A DNA stretch of 64,000 nt from an uncultured Ruminococcus sp. (lineage in GTDB: Bacteria > Bacillota > Clostridia > Oscillospirales > Ruminococcaceae): NCBI GenBank assembly GCA_910584195.1, contig CAJTYV010000010.1, positions 14,215 to 78,214 of the forward strand, given 5' to 3'. The translations under genes were made by a program, and so were the position numbers. This document shows, in pieces, positions 57,074 to 64,000 of this stretch; positions within the stretch are counted from its first letter, which is position 1, and each line of letters opens with the position of its first letter. The notes under the pieces are model-generated. The model saw only the letters and a program-made list of their open reading frames with translations, was not told the origin of the DNA and did not search any database.

Positions 57074-57230
57074 TATTAACAATGAGCCTTAGTTGATTTT
57101 CGTCTAAATGACGAATTTTTTTGAAGTTGTCCGCGGATTTTTTGGATTTAACAGCAATTAAGGAAAAATCACAAAATTTGAGAAGTTAGAAAAATAATAT
57201 TGTTAAACGAATTAAAAATACAAAAACTAT

Positions 57231-57391
57231 TGATTTTTCTTTTGAATTGTTGTATAATGTTAATAGATGTTATTGGAACGTGTTATTATGTATGATTATT
57301 TTAAATTATTGTGTGTATTATACTCTTAGTAAATAAAAATTATACGAAATTTCTGAATGCCGTGTATGATTTGTTTCATAAAAGAGTATAA
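57231..57391 (+). promoter_or_regulatory. Promoter and long structured leader of the sensor-GGDEF gene
   Basis: TTGATT (57231-57236), 17 bases, TATAAT (57254-57259), giving a leader of about 180 bases. It holds a perfect 10-bp inverted repeat TTATACTCTT (57318-57327) and AAGAGTATAA (57382-57391), so it may fold. No known riboswitch, including c-di-GMP types, is recognised. Confidence 0.6.
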
Positions 57392-57445
57392 ACGGAACTG
57401 TGTCATAGTTTTTTTGTATGACTACACGGGATGGTGATTTCATTA

Positions 57446-59371
57446 ATGAATAAAAAAATAGCTGTTATCGTTGCAGGCATAGATGAAACTTATCAGAGCA
57501 GTATACTTACAGGAATACAGTCATCAGCTTCAAAATTTGGTTTCAACTGTTATATATTTGCCTCATTTACCGGAGTAATGGATAATAAAAGCCATGATTT
57601 TGGTGAAATGAACATTTTTAAGCTGCCTGATTTTAAATTTTTTGACGGAGCGATACTGCTTACGAATACTATCGACTATCAGCCTGCTGTTTCCGATATT
57701 CTCAAACGTATTATTGCGGCGGGTATACCGGCGGTAAGTATAGACAACGATGTGCCGGGACTTTTTCATATAGGTATAGATAACGGTTCAGCCATGAGAG
57801 AGATAACGGAGCATTTTATAAAAGTACACGGCTTTAAAAGGTTTAATTATATTTCCGGACCTGCCGATAACCCTGAAAGCGCGGATCGTCTCGAAGCTTT
57901 TTTAAAGGTCCTTGACGAGCATGGTCTGACTATTGAGGACGACCGCATTTTTTACGGGGATTTCCGGGGTGCTTCCGGCAAAGCAGCTGTTGAATACTTT
58001 TTGCGCAGCGGAGATCCCTTGCCGCAGGCTATTATTTGTGCAAACGACGTTATGGCTGCCGCCGCGGTAAACAGTCTTCATGAGGCAGGATACATGATCC
58101 CCAAAGAAATAGCGGTATCCGGATTTGACAATGTTTTCAGCAATCATAATCTGAGGGTCGAGCTTACGTCCGTAGACCGTCCTTTGCTGCAATCCGGGCG
58201 TCTTGCCTGTCAGATGCTTTTCAATAAATTCAGCAATATTAAGCAGTCCTTAAGCGTGATACTAAATATGTCTCCGCGTTTTACCGAGAGCTGCGGCTGC
58301 AATGACAGCGTAATACATGACGTAAAGGAATACAAGGAACTTAATATCGCCAATTACAGCAGAATTGAAACAATGAATCACTATATGTCCATTTTTAACA
58401 GGCTTTCATGCGAGCTTAATGGCGCCGATAATTTTGACGATTATATCGGTTCAATGAAGAATTTTGTAAAACTCATGGATCCTGAAGAATTCTATTTCTG
58501 CCTGAACGAGAACTGGAATTCCCAGTTTATCGAAGATAACGGAAATATACGCAAAAAAGAGGATATCCCTACTTCATATACTGAATGTGTCAATGTACTT
58601 ATAGCATATTGCCGGGGAGAGTTTTTTGATGAAATAAAAATAAATGTCGGGGAGCTTCTTCCGAAGCTGCCGAATAATCAGGACGGCGAAAAATTTTATT
58701 ATTTTCTGCCGCTTCATTTCGGTGAACGCTGTTTGGGATATATGGCGGCTAATAACTGTCGTGTGTCTCTTCATAATGCTATGTTTCAATCATGGTGCAT
58801 TACGGTAAATAATTCTCTTGAAAATATCCGCAAGCGCAATGCTCTTGATTATGCTGTAAGAAAGCTTGGAAATCTTTACGCTCAGGACACTTTTTCAGGT
58901 ATTTACAACCGCAACGGATTTGTTCTTGCTACTACGGATATTTTTAAAAACTGCGCAGAAATGTCCCGAAGCGTTATGCTTATGTTTATTGATCTTGACG
59001 GCTTGAAAGGAATAAACGATACGTTGGGTCATGCGGTCGGAGATGAGGCAATTTGCGCCGTGGCGGATGTTCTTACCCGTTCTTGTACGGAGGGGGAAAT
59101 TTTCTGTCGTTTCGGCGGAGATGAGTTTATTGTTTTTGCCGCAGACTTTGATGATGAAGATGCAAAGCGGCTTACAGGCAAGATACAGGAAAATATTATT
59201 TGGTTTAACAATGCGTCTGATAACGATTATGAGCTTTCTGCTTCCACGGGTTACGTTATTGCCGTTCCGAAAATTGGAGAGGATCTTTTCAGGTTCGTTA
59301 CAGAAGCGGATAAGGTAATGTATGAGACTAAGCGTAAGAAGAAAAAATCAAAGCACCTCAGAGAACGGTGA
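57446..59371 (+). CDS. LacI-type ligand-binding domain fused to a GGDEF diguanylate cyclase
   Basis: A 641-residue soluble protein. Residues about 1-280 are a periplasmic-binding-protein-like domain of the LacI/GalR type (IAVIVAGIDETYQSSILTGI, ISIDNDVPG, ICANDVMAAAAVNSLHEAGY, EIAVSGFDNV and RPLLQSGRLACQML in part) with no helix-turn-helix and no signal peptide. A middle part (about 300-470) is of unknown type. The C-terminus (about 475-640) is a GGDEF domain with an intact RFGGDEF and FIDLDGLKGINDTLGH, so it should make c-di-GMP. No RxxD inhibitory site is seen. A cytoplasmic sugar or signal would thus set c-di-GMP directly. Start at 57446 chosen. Confidence 0.88.
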   Translation: MNKKIAVIVAGIDETYQSSILTGIQSSASKFGFNCYIFASFTGVMDNKSHDFGEMNIFKLPDFKFFDGAILLTNTIDYQPAVSDILKRIIAAGIPAVSIDNDVPGLFHIGIDNGSAMREITEHFIKVHGFKRFNYISGPADNPESADRLEAFLKVLDEHGLTIEDDRIFYGDFRGASGKAAVEYFLRSGDPLPQAIICANDVMAAAAVNSLHEAGYMIPKEIAVSGFDNVFSNHNLRVELTSVDRPLLQSGRLACQMLFNKFSNIKQSLSVILNMSPRFTESCGCNDSVIHDVKEYKELNIANYSRIETMNHYMSIFNRLSCELNGADNFDDYIGSMKNFVKLMDPEEFYFCLNENWNSQFIEDNGNIRKKEDIPTSYTECVNVLIAYCRGEFFDEIKINVGELLPKLPNNQDGEKFYYFLPLHFGERCLGYMAANNCRVSLHNAMFQSWCITVNNSLENIRKRNALDYAVRKLGNLYAQDTFSGIYNRNGFVLATTDIFKNCAEMSRSVMLMFIDLDGLKGINDTLGHAVGDEAICAVADVLTRSCTEGEIFCRFGGDEFIVFAADFDDEDAKRLTGKIQENIIWFNNASDNDYELSASTGYVIAVPKIGEDLFRFVTEADKVMYETKRKKKKSKHLRER

Positions 59372-59402
59372 TTTGCATATTTGCTGTGTATTTTAAACAA
59401 TT

Positions 59403-59436
59403 GCGGACGGTCATATGACCGTCCGCTTTAGTTTCA
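59403..59436 (+). terminator. Terminator hairpin after the sensor-GGDEF gene
   Basis: A perfect 24-base palindrome with arms GCGGACGGTCAT (59403-59426), followed by TTTAGTTT. A second hairpin (AAAACCC/GGGTTTT, 59445-59480) lies between here and the CPBP gene and may serve it from the minus strand. Confidence 0.75.
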
Positions 59437-59523
59437 GCATATACAAAACCCCCGGCACCTTTGACGGAACAGAGGGTTTTTACAGTTTAGGAAAGATACT
59501 CGCTAAAAGTATATGCCTGTTTG

Positions 59524-60270
59524 TTATTGTTTGTGCTCTCTTTGGGGAAGTTTAGTCACATAGAATGTGAATGCGGCGGCAATGATACAGTTGACCGTAA
59601 GAATTATGATCAGTGCTTTTTGCTCACCTACCTTGCCGATGAGGTTTTCACTTGATATAAAAGCAGTCATGCAGTTATTGAACGCATGGAAAACAATGCA
59701 GGGGATAATGCTTCCTGTACGCAGAAATATCATAACAAGCATAAATCCGACCATGACGGCAAATATTATTTGAATAATATTGTTAAACAAATTACAACCG
59801 TTAAAAAAATTTACTATATGTCCTATGCCAAACGTCACAGAAGATATTATGACTGCTCGTATAAGATTTTGTTTTGCAATACCTTTGAATAAAAATCCGC
59901 GGAATATCACTTCTTCCAAGAATCCAACGCATATCATAGCTAAGGTGTGAAATATTGTTCCGGGTAAATTATGTTCGAGACCAAGTCCAAAGAAAGCGCC
60001 TAAGCTGCCGATCAGAAAAAGCGGAATGTAAAACAGCATTTTTGAGTGCGGAATTTCCGGTTTTGTAAGTCCCAGATATTGCATAAGACCATTGCGCTTA
60101 ATAAAAATAAATATTATGGTTGATAGTATAATACCAAATACAGCTTCTGCAAAAGAGTTTATTCCGACAGCTTCTGATAGTCTTTGCGTGATGCTTTCGC
60201 CCACAACATATAAAACTATCAGCAGAATTGCAAAGGTGATTTCATTTTTTTCAAATATTTTTTTAATCAT
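59524..60270 (-). CDS. CPBP family intramembrane metalloprotease
   Basis: A 248-residue membrane protein with about seven membrane segments. The CPBP (CAAX protease/abortive infection type) motifs are in place: EE119-120 with R124 (EEVIFRG), F147-x3-H151 (FGIGH) and H195-x3-N199 (HAFNN). Members cleave in the membrane or protect against own bacteriocins. The start overlaps the stop of the TetR-type gene by 8 bases, so the protease is under that regulator's control. The target is unknown. Confidence 0.92.
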   Translation of the reverse strand: MIKKIFEKNEITFAILLIVLYVVGESITQRLSEAVGINSFAEAVFGIILSTIIFIFIKRNGLMQYLGLTKPEIPHSKMLFYIPLFLIGSLGAFFGLGLEHNLPGTIFHTLAMICVGFLEEVIFRGFLFKGIAKQNLIRAVIISSVTFGIGHIVNFFNGCNLFNNIIQIIFAVMVGFMLVMIFLRTGSIIPCIVFHAFNNCMTAFISSENLIGKVGEQKALIIILTVNCIIAAAFTFYVTKLPQREHKQ

Positions 60271-60838
60271 TTTTATCTCCTTTTATTATGCAGAGCGTTC
60301 CCAAAAAGGTATTGGTCAGCAGTTTTTCGTATTGGGCTTCATTATATGTGAGCGAATTATTTGCTATCAGACTTGCGATACCGTGAACGCAGACAAACAG
60401 CGTTTCAAAGACTTCTTTTGCCTGTGATTCCGTTAGCTTGGCGACTTCGCAAAGCGGCTGTATAACAGGATTGACACCCTCGGCATCAAGCAGGTCATGA
60501 AAACTGATGTTGCAAAATTTGTCAGATTGGAACAAGAATCGGAATAGGTACTTTTCTTCCTCAGCAAATCTAATATATCTTAGACCGATAGATAAAAGCG
60601 GATCGTGTGAATTTTCATCTGGCGTCATTATAAATTTTTCATGAAATTTGTCCGCAGCATCATAAACGTCAGATTTCAGATCGTTCACGGTATCGTAGTG
60701 ATAGACGACGGGTTGTGTAGAGCAGTTGAGTTCCGAAGCTATCCTGCGGACGTTGAGATTTCCTGCACCCTCTGTCCGTACTATCTTCAAGCCTGCATCT
60801 ACAACCATTTTTTTGCTGATTTTCGCTTTAGGCGGCAT
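60263..60838 (-). CDS. TetR family regulator
   Basis: A 191-residue regulator. Its helix-turn-helix (ISKKMVVDAGLKIVRTEGAGNLNVRRIASELNCSTQPVVYHY, in part) is at residues about 7-50; a less conserved ligand-binding part follows, with a FLFQSDKF segment. The start at 60838 is 9 bases after GGAG; an ATG two codons before is too close. It is expected to repress itself and the coupled CPBP protease. The signal is unknown. Confidence 0.87.
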   Translation of the reverse strand: MPPKAKISKKMVVDAGLKIVRTEGAGNLNVRRIASELNCSTQPVVYHYDTVNDLKSDVYDAADKFHEKFIMTPDENSHDPLLSIGLRYIRFAEEEKYLFRFLFQSDKFCNISFHDLLDAEGVNPVIQPLCEVAKLTESQAKEVFETLFVCVHGIASLIANNSLTYNEAQYEKLLTNTFLGTLCIIKGDKND

Positions 60839-60958
60839 AATCATTCGCTCCTTTACAATCACTATTCGCAGCTTAAGCGGGGAATACTGTTCCTTCGCAC
60901 CTCTTGAAAAAGCACAGAAAACATTACGCAAAGCTGCAAACAGTTTAAAATAACATCT

Positions 60959-61007
60959 GTTATATAACGTGTGTATTAATTATATCATGGAAATGCAGAT
61001 TTGTCAA
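60959..61007 (-). promoter_or_regulatory. Promoter and likely operator of the TetR-CPBP pair
   Basis: On the minus strand TTGACA (61007-61002) and TATAAT (60984-60979), 17 bases apart. Just downstream, near the start site, is the palindrome GTTATATAAC (60968-60959), a possible TetR operator. Confidence 0.75.
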
Positions 61008-61049
61008 TAGCTGAAATTAAATTTTATGCACACAGATTTAAAAACTAAT

Positions 61050-61086
61050 ATCCCCAGCTAAGATAACTTAGTCGGGGATATTAAAC
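61050..61086 (-). terminator. Intrinsic terminator after the large lipoprotein gene
   Basis: AATATCCCC and GGGGATATT with CTAAG/CTTAG inside form a long hairpin; on the minus strand AGTTTTTAAA follows. Confidence 0.78.
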
Positions 61087-61100
61087 AGGTATAATTATTA

Positions 61101-63491
61101 TCAGTTTTTTTCACTTATTATAATAGACGCTCTGTTTTGAATATGTTCGGCTGTTGTTTCTGCCGTTTGCTGTCCCGCGAAATAGAGAGCGGTTTCTTCT
61201 TCGCATACAGCTTGAACATCTTCATCAAACAAGGTGCAAAGCGTATCGCAGGATTTTATGTAATCTGCCAGCATATCTCTGTCTGCCTGCGTAAGATTCG
61301 GGATCTCCATTCCGCTTGCCGTATGATTGGCGGTCATTTCATTGTCCATCAACTTTTCAAAGCTTTCAGAAATTATGGGAAGTCCCGATAATCCTGTATC
61401 GCTGTTTGCATTTGAAAGATTGGATTGCTCGATACAATAACTGATGAACGCCCATGCTCCCTCTTTGCATTTGCAGCTTTCGGTAATGCTGATAAGTGTC
61501 TCTACCGATAATCTGCCGCCTTTTCCGTTGGGCGAGGGGTAACCTACGATAGTCAATTCTTCTCCGCCGCCCTGCAAATATTTGCAAAGTGAATATCCAA
61601 GCGGACTTATTGTATCATTAAGAATTTCATCTTTTTTGAGCCATGTAAAACGGTCTGTCCAATAATTTTGATTAGCTTCATTGCCATCGGCGGATTTATC
61701 CGGTTTAGGAACGACATCGACAAAGCGGTTACAGAATTCAAGGAGTTTTATAAATTCTTCCGAATGAAAATTGCAGGTCGCCGTTTCGTAGTCAATAAGA
61801 TCCTCAAAGCAATAAATCAGATTATTAAACATTTCTTCCTTGCTGTAGCCGTCATATCTGTGGACAGCGTTTACGGGAGGATTTTCATAAAGCTCCGCCA
61901 TTTCGTCGAACGTCCAGTTTTCCTTGCTGAAAACTTTTGTTTTAGCCACCATTGTTGAGACTCCGAATGAATCGCACAGTGTATAAAGCGAGCCGTCCGA
62001 GGATTCCATTGCCTTTAAGAAATTCGGTAAAATAGTAGACTTATTGATTTTCGGATCGTTTTCCATAAGCGGATAAAGATCTGTGAAAACTCCCTTGTTT
62101 TGGTAATTCTGAAATGTTGCAAAATCAAGACCATAAATAATGTCAGGAGCTTCTCCTTGTATTAGCGCCATATTAAGCGCATTGTTATTGAGAGAGCCTT
62201 GGCTGAGTTCCTCATCGGACTGTTCGAATTCTATGGTTTTTATCTTGTATTTATCCTGTGATTTGTTGAAGTTGTTGATAAGCTCCCTCGGAATGTAATT
62301 GTACGGATTGGCAATTGATATTTCGGTGCGTTCATCAATTTCTCCCGGTTCCCTGGGAACTATCTTGTAAAGGTGCGTATTTACAAATTGATCGTCGTCA
62401 ACTGCCGTAAGAAAAACGCTGCCGCCTAATGAAATTACCGGACCGGATTCAAGACTGATGTCCTCATAGTCAATAAGAAGTTTTTCGTCTCCCGAGTCGG
62501 TGATACCGTACAGTCCGTCTATATGAGATATATAAAGCCTGTATTCGCCGCTGCCCGGAGTAATATGAAATCCTTCAATATTATCATTTGAGAAGGTTGC
62601 AAATGGTTCTTCGACATGACCGTTTTCACCGAAATCGCAGAGAGACGTGCAATGGTTTATAAAGCCGTTGTCATCGACTGTTTCCTCATTTATAGCTAAA
62701 ATAAGCTTTCCGTCACGATCTCGTGCAAGAACAGGAGCTGAAATTTCATAAGGATCGCTCTCAAGTGCAAAAACCTGAGAGATCTCACCGTTTTGTGAAA
62801 TGCGAAAAATCTTTCCAGAGTAGGTAGACACAAGTATGCTGTCTCCGTCTGCTATTGTAGAGCCATAAGACAAATAGACCTGATCTTCCGATTCCTCACA
62901 TAAGTATTCGGCAGCTTCAAAATCTGTTTCCCAAAGAACTTCACAGCTGCCGCTGTATTTGATAAGCTTGAACGAATATGTGCAGTTTGAGTTATATGTG
63001 GTGTAATCGAATGATTCGTCATATTCATCGGGGAGCTTCATTCCGCCATGATCTTCCATAACGATCATAGTTATAAAAGAGCCGTCGGTATTGAAAAGTA
63101 TATCGCTGACAGCGTAGTCTGCGCTGTAAAATTCGTCAGGCTGCTTAAAAATAAGGTCTTTGCATTCGTCAATACTTTCAAAATAATTTGGAACTTCTAT
63201 CATGCCTGTTGGCGAGTTCGGGTCGGGGCATTCATCGTTGTTGCACCAAGAGCGCTGCATATAGAATTTGTCCGATCCGGGGAAAGTGATGAATTTATTT
63301 ATGTACCCATAATCCGGCGGAAGCTCTATTTCTATGGTTTTGTAACCGTTTGAACCGGCTGAAAGCTCCTCTGTCCGAACGGCGGAGGATGTATCTTTCG
63401 GTATAGATTCATCGGATTTTGGAAGTGTTCCGACATTTGAGCATGACGTCAAAGTAGTCACAGATAATATTAAAGCAATTAATTTTTTCAT
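61101..63491 (-). CDS. Lipoprotein joining a propeller-like region to a family 1 solute-binding domain
   Basis: A 796-residue lipoprotein. The lipobox LTSC places the lipid at residue about 17. Residues about 30-380 are strand-rich with repeated strand segments (VYLSYGSTIADGDSILVSTYSGKIFRISQNGEI, in part) in the style of a beta-propeller. Residues about 390-796 resemble an ABC-type family 1 sugar-binding protein (NYIPRELINNFNKSQDKYKIKTIEFE; APDIIYGLDFATFQNYQNKGVFTDLYPLM; KEGAWAFISYCIEQ, in part). No permease or ATPase is adjacent. It may feed an ABC system encoded elsewhere, or act as a surface sensor. The start at 63491 has AAAGGAA; the longer frame overlaps the promoter. Confidence 0.8.
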   Translation of the reverse strand: MKKLIALILSVTTLTSCSNVGTLPKSDESIPKDTSSAVRTEELSAGSNGYKTIEIELPPDYGYINKFITFPGSDKFYMQRSWCNNDECPDPNSPTGMIEVPNYFESIDECKDLIFKQPDEFYSADYAVSDILFNTDGSFITMIVMEDHGGMKLPDEYDESFDYTTYNSNCTYSFKLIKYSGSCEVLWETDFEAAEYLCEESEDQVYLSYGSTIADGDSILVSTYSGKIFRISQNGEISQVFALESDPYEISAPVLARDRDGKLILAINEETVDDNGFINHCTSLCDFGENGHVEEPFATFSNDNIEGFHITPGSGEYRLYISHIDGLYGITDSGDEKLLIDYEDISLESGPVISLGGSVFLTAVDDDQFVNTHLYKIVPREPGEIDERTEISIANPYNYIPRELINNFNKSQDKYKIKTIEFEQSDEELSQGSLNNNALNMALIQGEAPDIIYGLDFATFQNYQNKGVFTDLYPLMENDPKINKSTILPNFLKAMESSDGSLYTLCDSFGVSTMVAKTKVFSKENWTFDEMAELYENPPVNAVHRYDGYSKEEMFNNLIYCFEDLIDYETATCNFHSEEFIKLLEFCNRFVDVVPKPDKSADGNEANQNYWTDRFTWLKKDEILNDTISPLGYSLCKYLQGGGEELTIVGYPSPNGKGGRLSVETLISITESCKCKEGAWAFISYCIEQSNLSNANSDTGLSGLPIISESFEKLMDNEMTANHTASGMEIPNLTQADRDMLADYIKSCDTLCTLFDEDVQAVCEEETALYFAGQQTAETTAEHIQNRASIIISEKN

Positions 63492-63522
63492 GTTAGTATT
63501 CCTTTCACAAGCTTGCAATTTC

Positions 63523-63551
63523 ATTATACATTCTGATTTATGTAAAGTCAA
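63523..63551 (-). promoter_or_regulatory. Promoter of the large lipoprotein gene
   Basis: On the minus strand TTGACT (63551-63546), 17 bases, TATAAT (63528-63523). Confidence 0.78.
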
Positions 63552-63668
63552 TTACTTTTGCAGTTATTTTGCAAATAATTTGCATATTTTTGTTTTGGGT
63601 AATTTGTACAAATATAGTTAGGTTATTGGTAATATCCTACAAAAATATTCGGAAATAAAAATGTTTTC

Positions 63669-63697
63669 TTGCTTTTTTTTTAGTATTATGCTATAAT
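63669..63697 (+). promoter_or_regulatory. Promoter of the repeat-protein gene
   Basis: TTGCTT (63669-63674), 17 bases, TATAAT (63692-63697). Confidence 0.6.
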
Positions 63698-63749
63698 TTA
63701 ATTGATGTATTCATTTTTTCTTAAAATTTTCCCTAAGAGGTGTATATAC

Positions 63750-64000
63750 ATGAAGGTAACTAAAATAGTAAGAGTACGCAAAGCCTCTAAACCCGATTTG
63801 GCTGATGAGAAAAAGGAAATAAAAGGTTCTTTGCCTGAAGTTTTTGAAGTACCTGAAAACTCCGAGGAGAAGCCAAAGGAAACTCCCAAAGCCGAGAGTA
63901 AGGCAGAGGAGAAGCCAAAGGAAACTCCAAAAACTGAAAGTAAAACAGAGGAGAAGCCAAAGGAAACTCCAAAAACTGAAAGTAAAACAGAGGAGAAGCC
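63750..64000 (+). CDS. Start of a Lys/Glu/Pro repeat protein (cut by the window end)
   Basis: An open frame of 83 codons so far, running off the window. ATG 63750 follows AGAGGTG. The first 38 residues are basic and charged without a membrane segment. From 63864 it consists of tandem 42-base (14-residue) units, EEKPKETPKAESKA and then EEKPKETPKTESKT, beginning at 63864, 63906, 63948 and 63990. The pattern is like flexible spacers in cytosolic or wall-linked proteins; no domain is visible yet. The function of the full protein cannot be told from this part. Confidence 0.7.
   Translation, partial: MKVTKIVRVRKASKPDLADEKKEIKGSLPEVFEVPENSEEKPKETPKAESKAEEKPKETPKTESKTEEKPKETPKTESKTEEK
63864..64000 (+). 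repeat. 42-bp tandem coding repeat
   Basis: Units begin at 63864, 63906, 63948 and 63990, each opening GAGGAGAAGCC. The third unit differs little from the second. Such tracts can gain or lose units by slippage. Confidence 0.9.

Noticed and set aside
57266..57445. c-di-GMP riboswitch in the leader of the GGDEF gene
   Set aside because: The conserved sequence blocks of class I or II c-di-GMP riboswitches are absent.
63698..63972. Minus-strand open frames over the repeat gene
   Set aside because: They are mirror images of the plus-strand 42-base units and have no ribosome binding site.
63864..64000. CRISPR-like array
   Set aside because: The 42-base units are adjacent without spacers and keep one open reading frame; they are coding repeats.
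1..64000. tRNA or rRNA genes
   Set aside because: No tRNA-like arm pattern with TTCRA loop and no rRNA sequence was recognised in the intergenic regions; a tRNAscan run would settle it.

Overview
The window reads as chromosome of an anaerobic, low-GC, cellulosome-forming member of the Oscillospiraceae, most like Ruminococcus. The basis is three secreted proteins with type I dockerins (a dockerin propeller protein, a GH26 mannanase and an SGNH esterase), the GGGtGRT/NifU-like pair of strict anaerobes, a pyruvate formate-lyase activase, a Trp T-box, Firmicute-style ribosome binding sites, and many TTGACA-17-TATAAT promoters. The species cannot be fixed from the sequence alone. No rRNA, tRNA, CRISPR array, complete insertion sequence or prophage was seen. 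| Layout. 1-6.2 kb (+): trmL, a DegV protein, azlCD, a cobalamin-riboswitch unit (DUF4430 protein plus ECF S component), and a Zn/Cd/Pb-type P-ATPase behind an ArsR/SmtB-like operator. 6.2-11.8 kb (-): radical SAM protein, aspS, hisS, mgsA, minD. 12.2-16.2 kb: a vestigial low-molecular-weight phosphatase start joined to a DUF5131 gene, then convergent dockerin genes. 16.5-21 kb (+): a GtrA / FAD oxidoreductase / polytopic membrane protein operon, probably surface glycan work. 21.1-23.4 kb (-): DUF4173, XRE regulator, DUF2975. 23.6-32.5 kb (-): the whole tryptophan pathway trpEGDCFBA under a Trp T-box, continuing into aroC and a DAHP synthase that also have their own promoter. | 32.7-38.4 kb (+): a sortase-assembled pilus locus (small coiled-coil protein, signal peptidase I, major pilin, class C sortase, Cna-B LPXTG protein, second sortase), with two promoters, a structured leader and three hairpins after the major pilin. 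38.4-42.9 kb: DUF1294, pflA, cca, then the NifU-like/GGGtGRT pair. 43-47.4 kb (+): dockerin esterase, then VTC-domain protein, DUF4956 protein and a Cthe_2159-type lipoprotein. 47.5-52.1 kb (+): a candidate small RNA, a ribbon-helix-helix protein in front of clpB, HU and a basic-tailed DUF6465 protein. 52.2-57 kb (-): DUF1893, ECF S component, Fe-S aldo/keto reductase, MerR regulator with a 19-bp-spaced promoter, an atypical PRPP synthetase, and pyrophosphatase. 57.4-64 kb: a LacI-type sugar-sensor/GGDEF fusion (+), a TetR-CPBP pair (-), a large lipoprotein joining a propeller-like half to a solute-binding half (-), and the start of a Lys/Glu/Pro repeat protein cut by the window end (+). | The most unusual non-coding signal is a family of small intergenic elements (five copies, 39 to 157 bp) with inverted termini related to GAACCTGTCTATA and a shared GTGCGTATTTTTGA/CGCACAT core. 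All domain calls come from reading motifs by eye; no database search was run.
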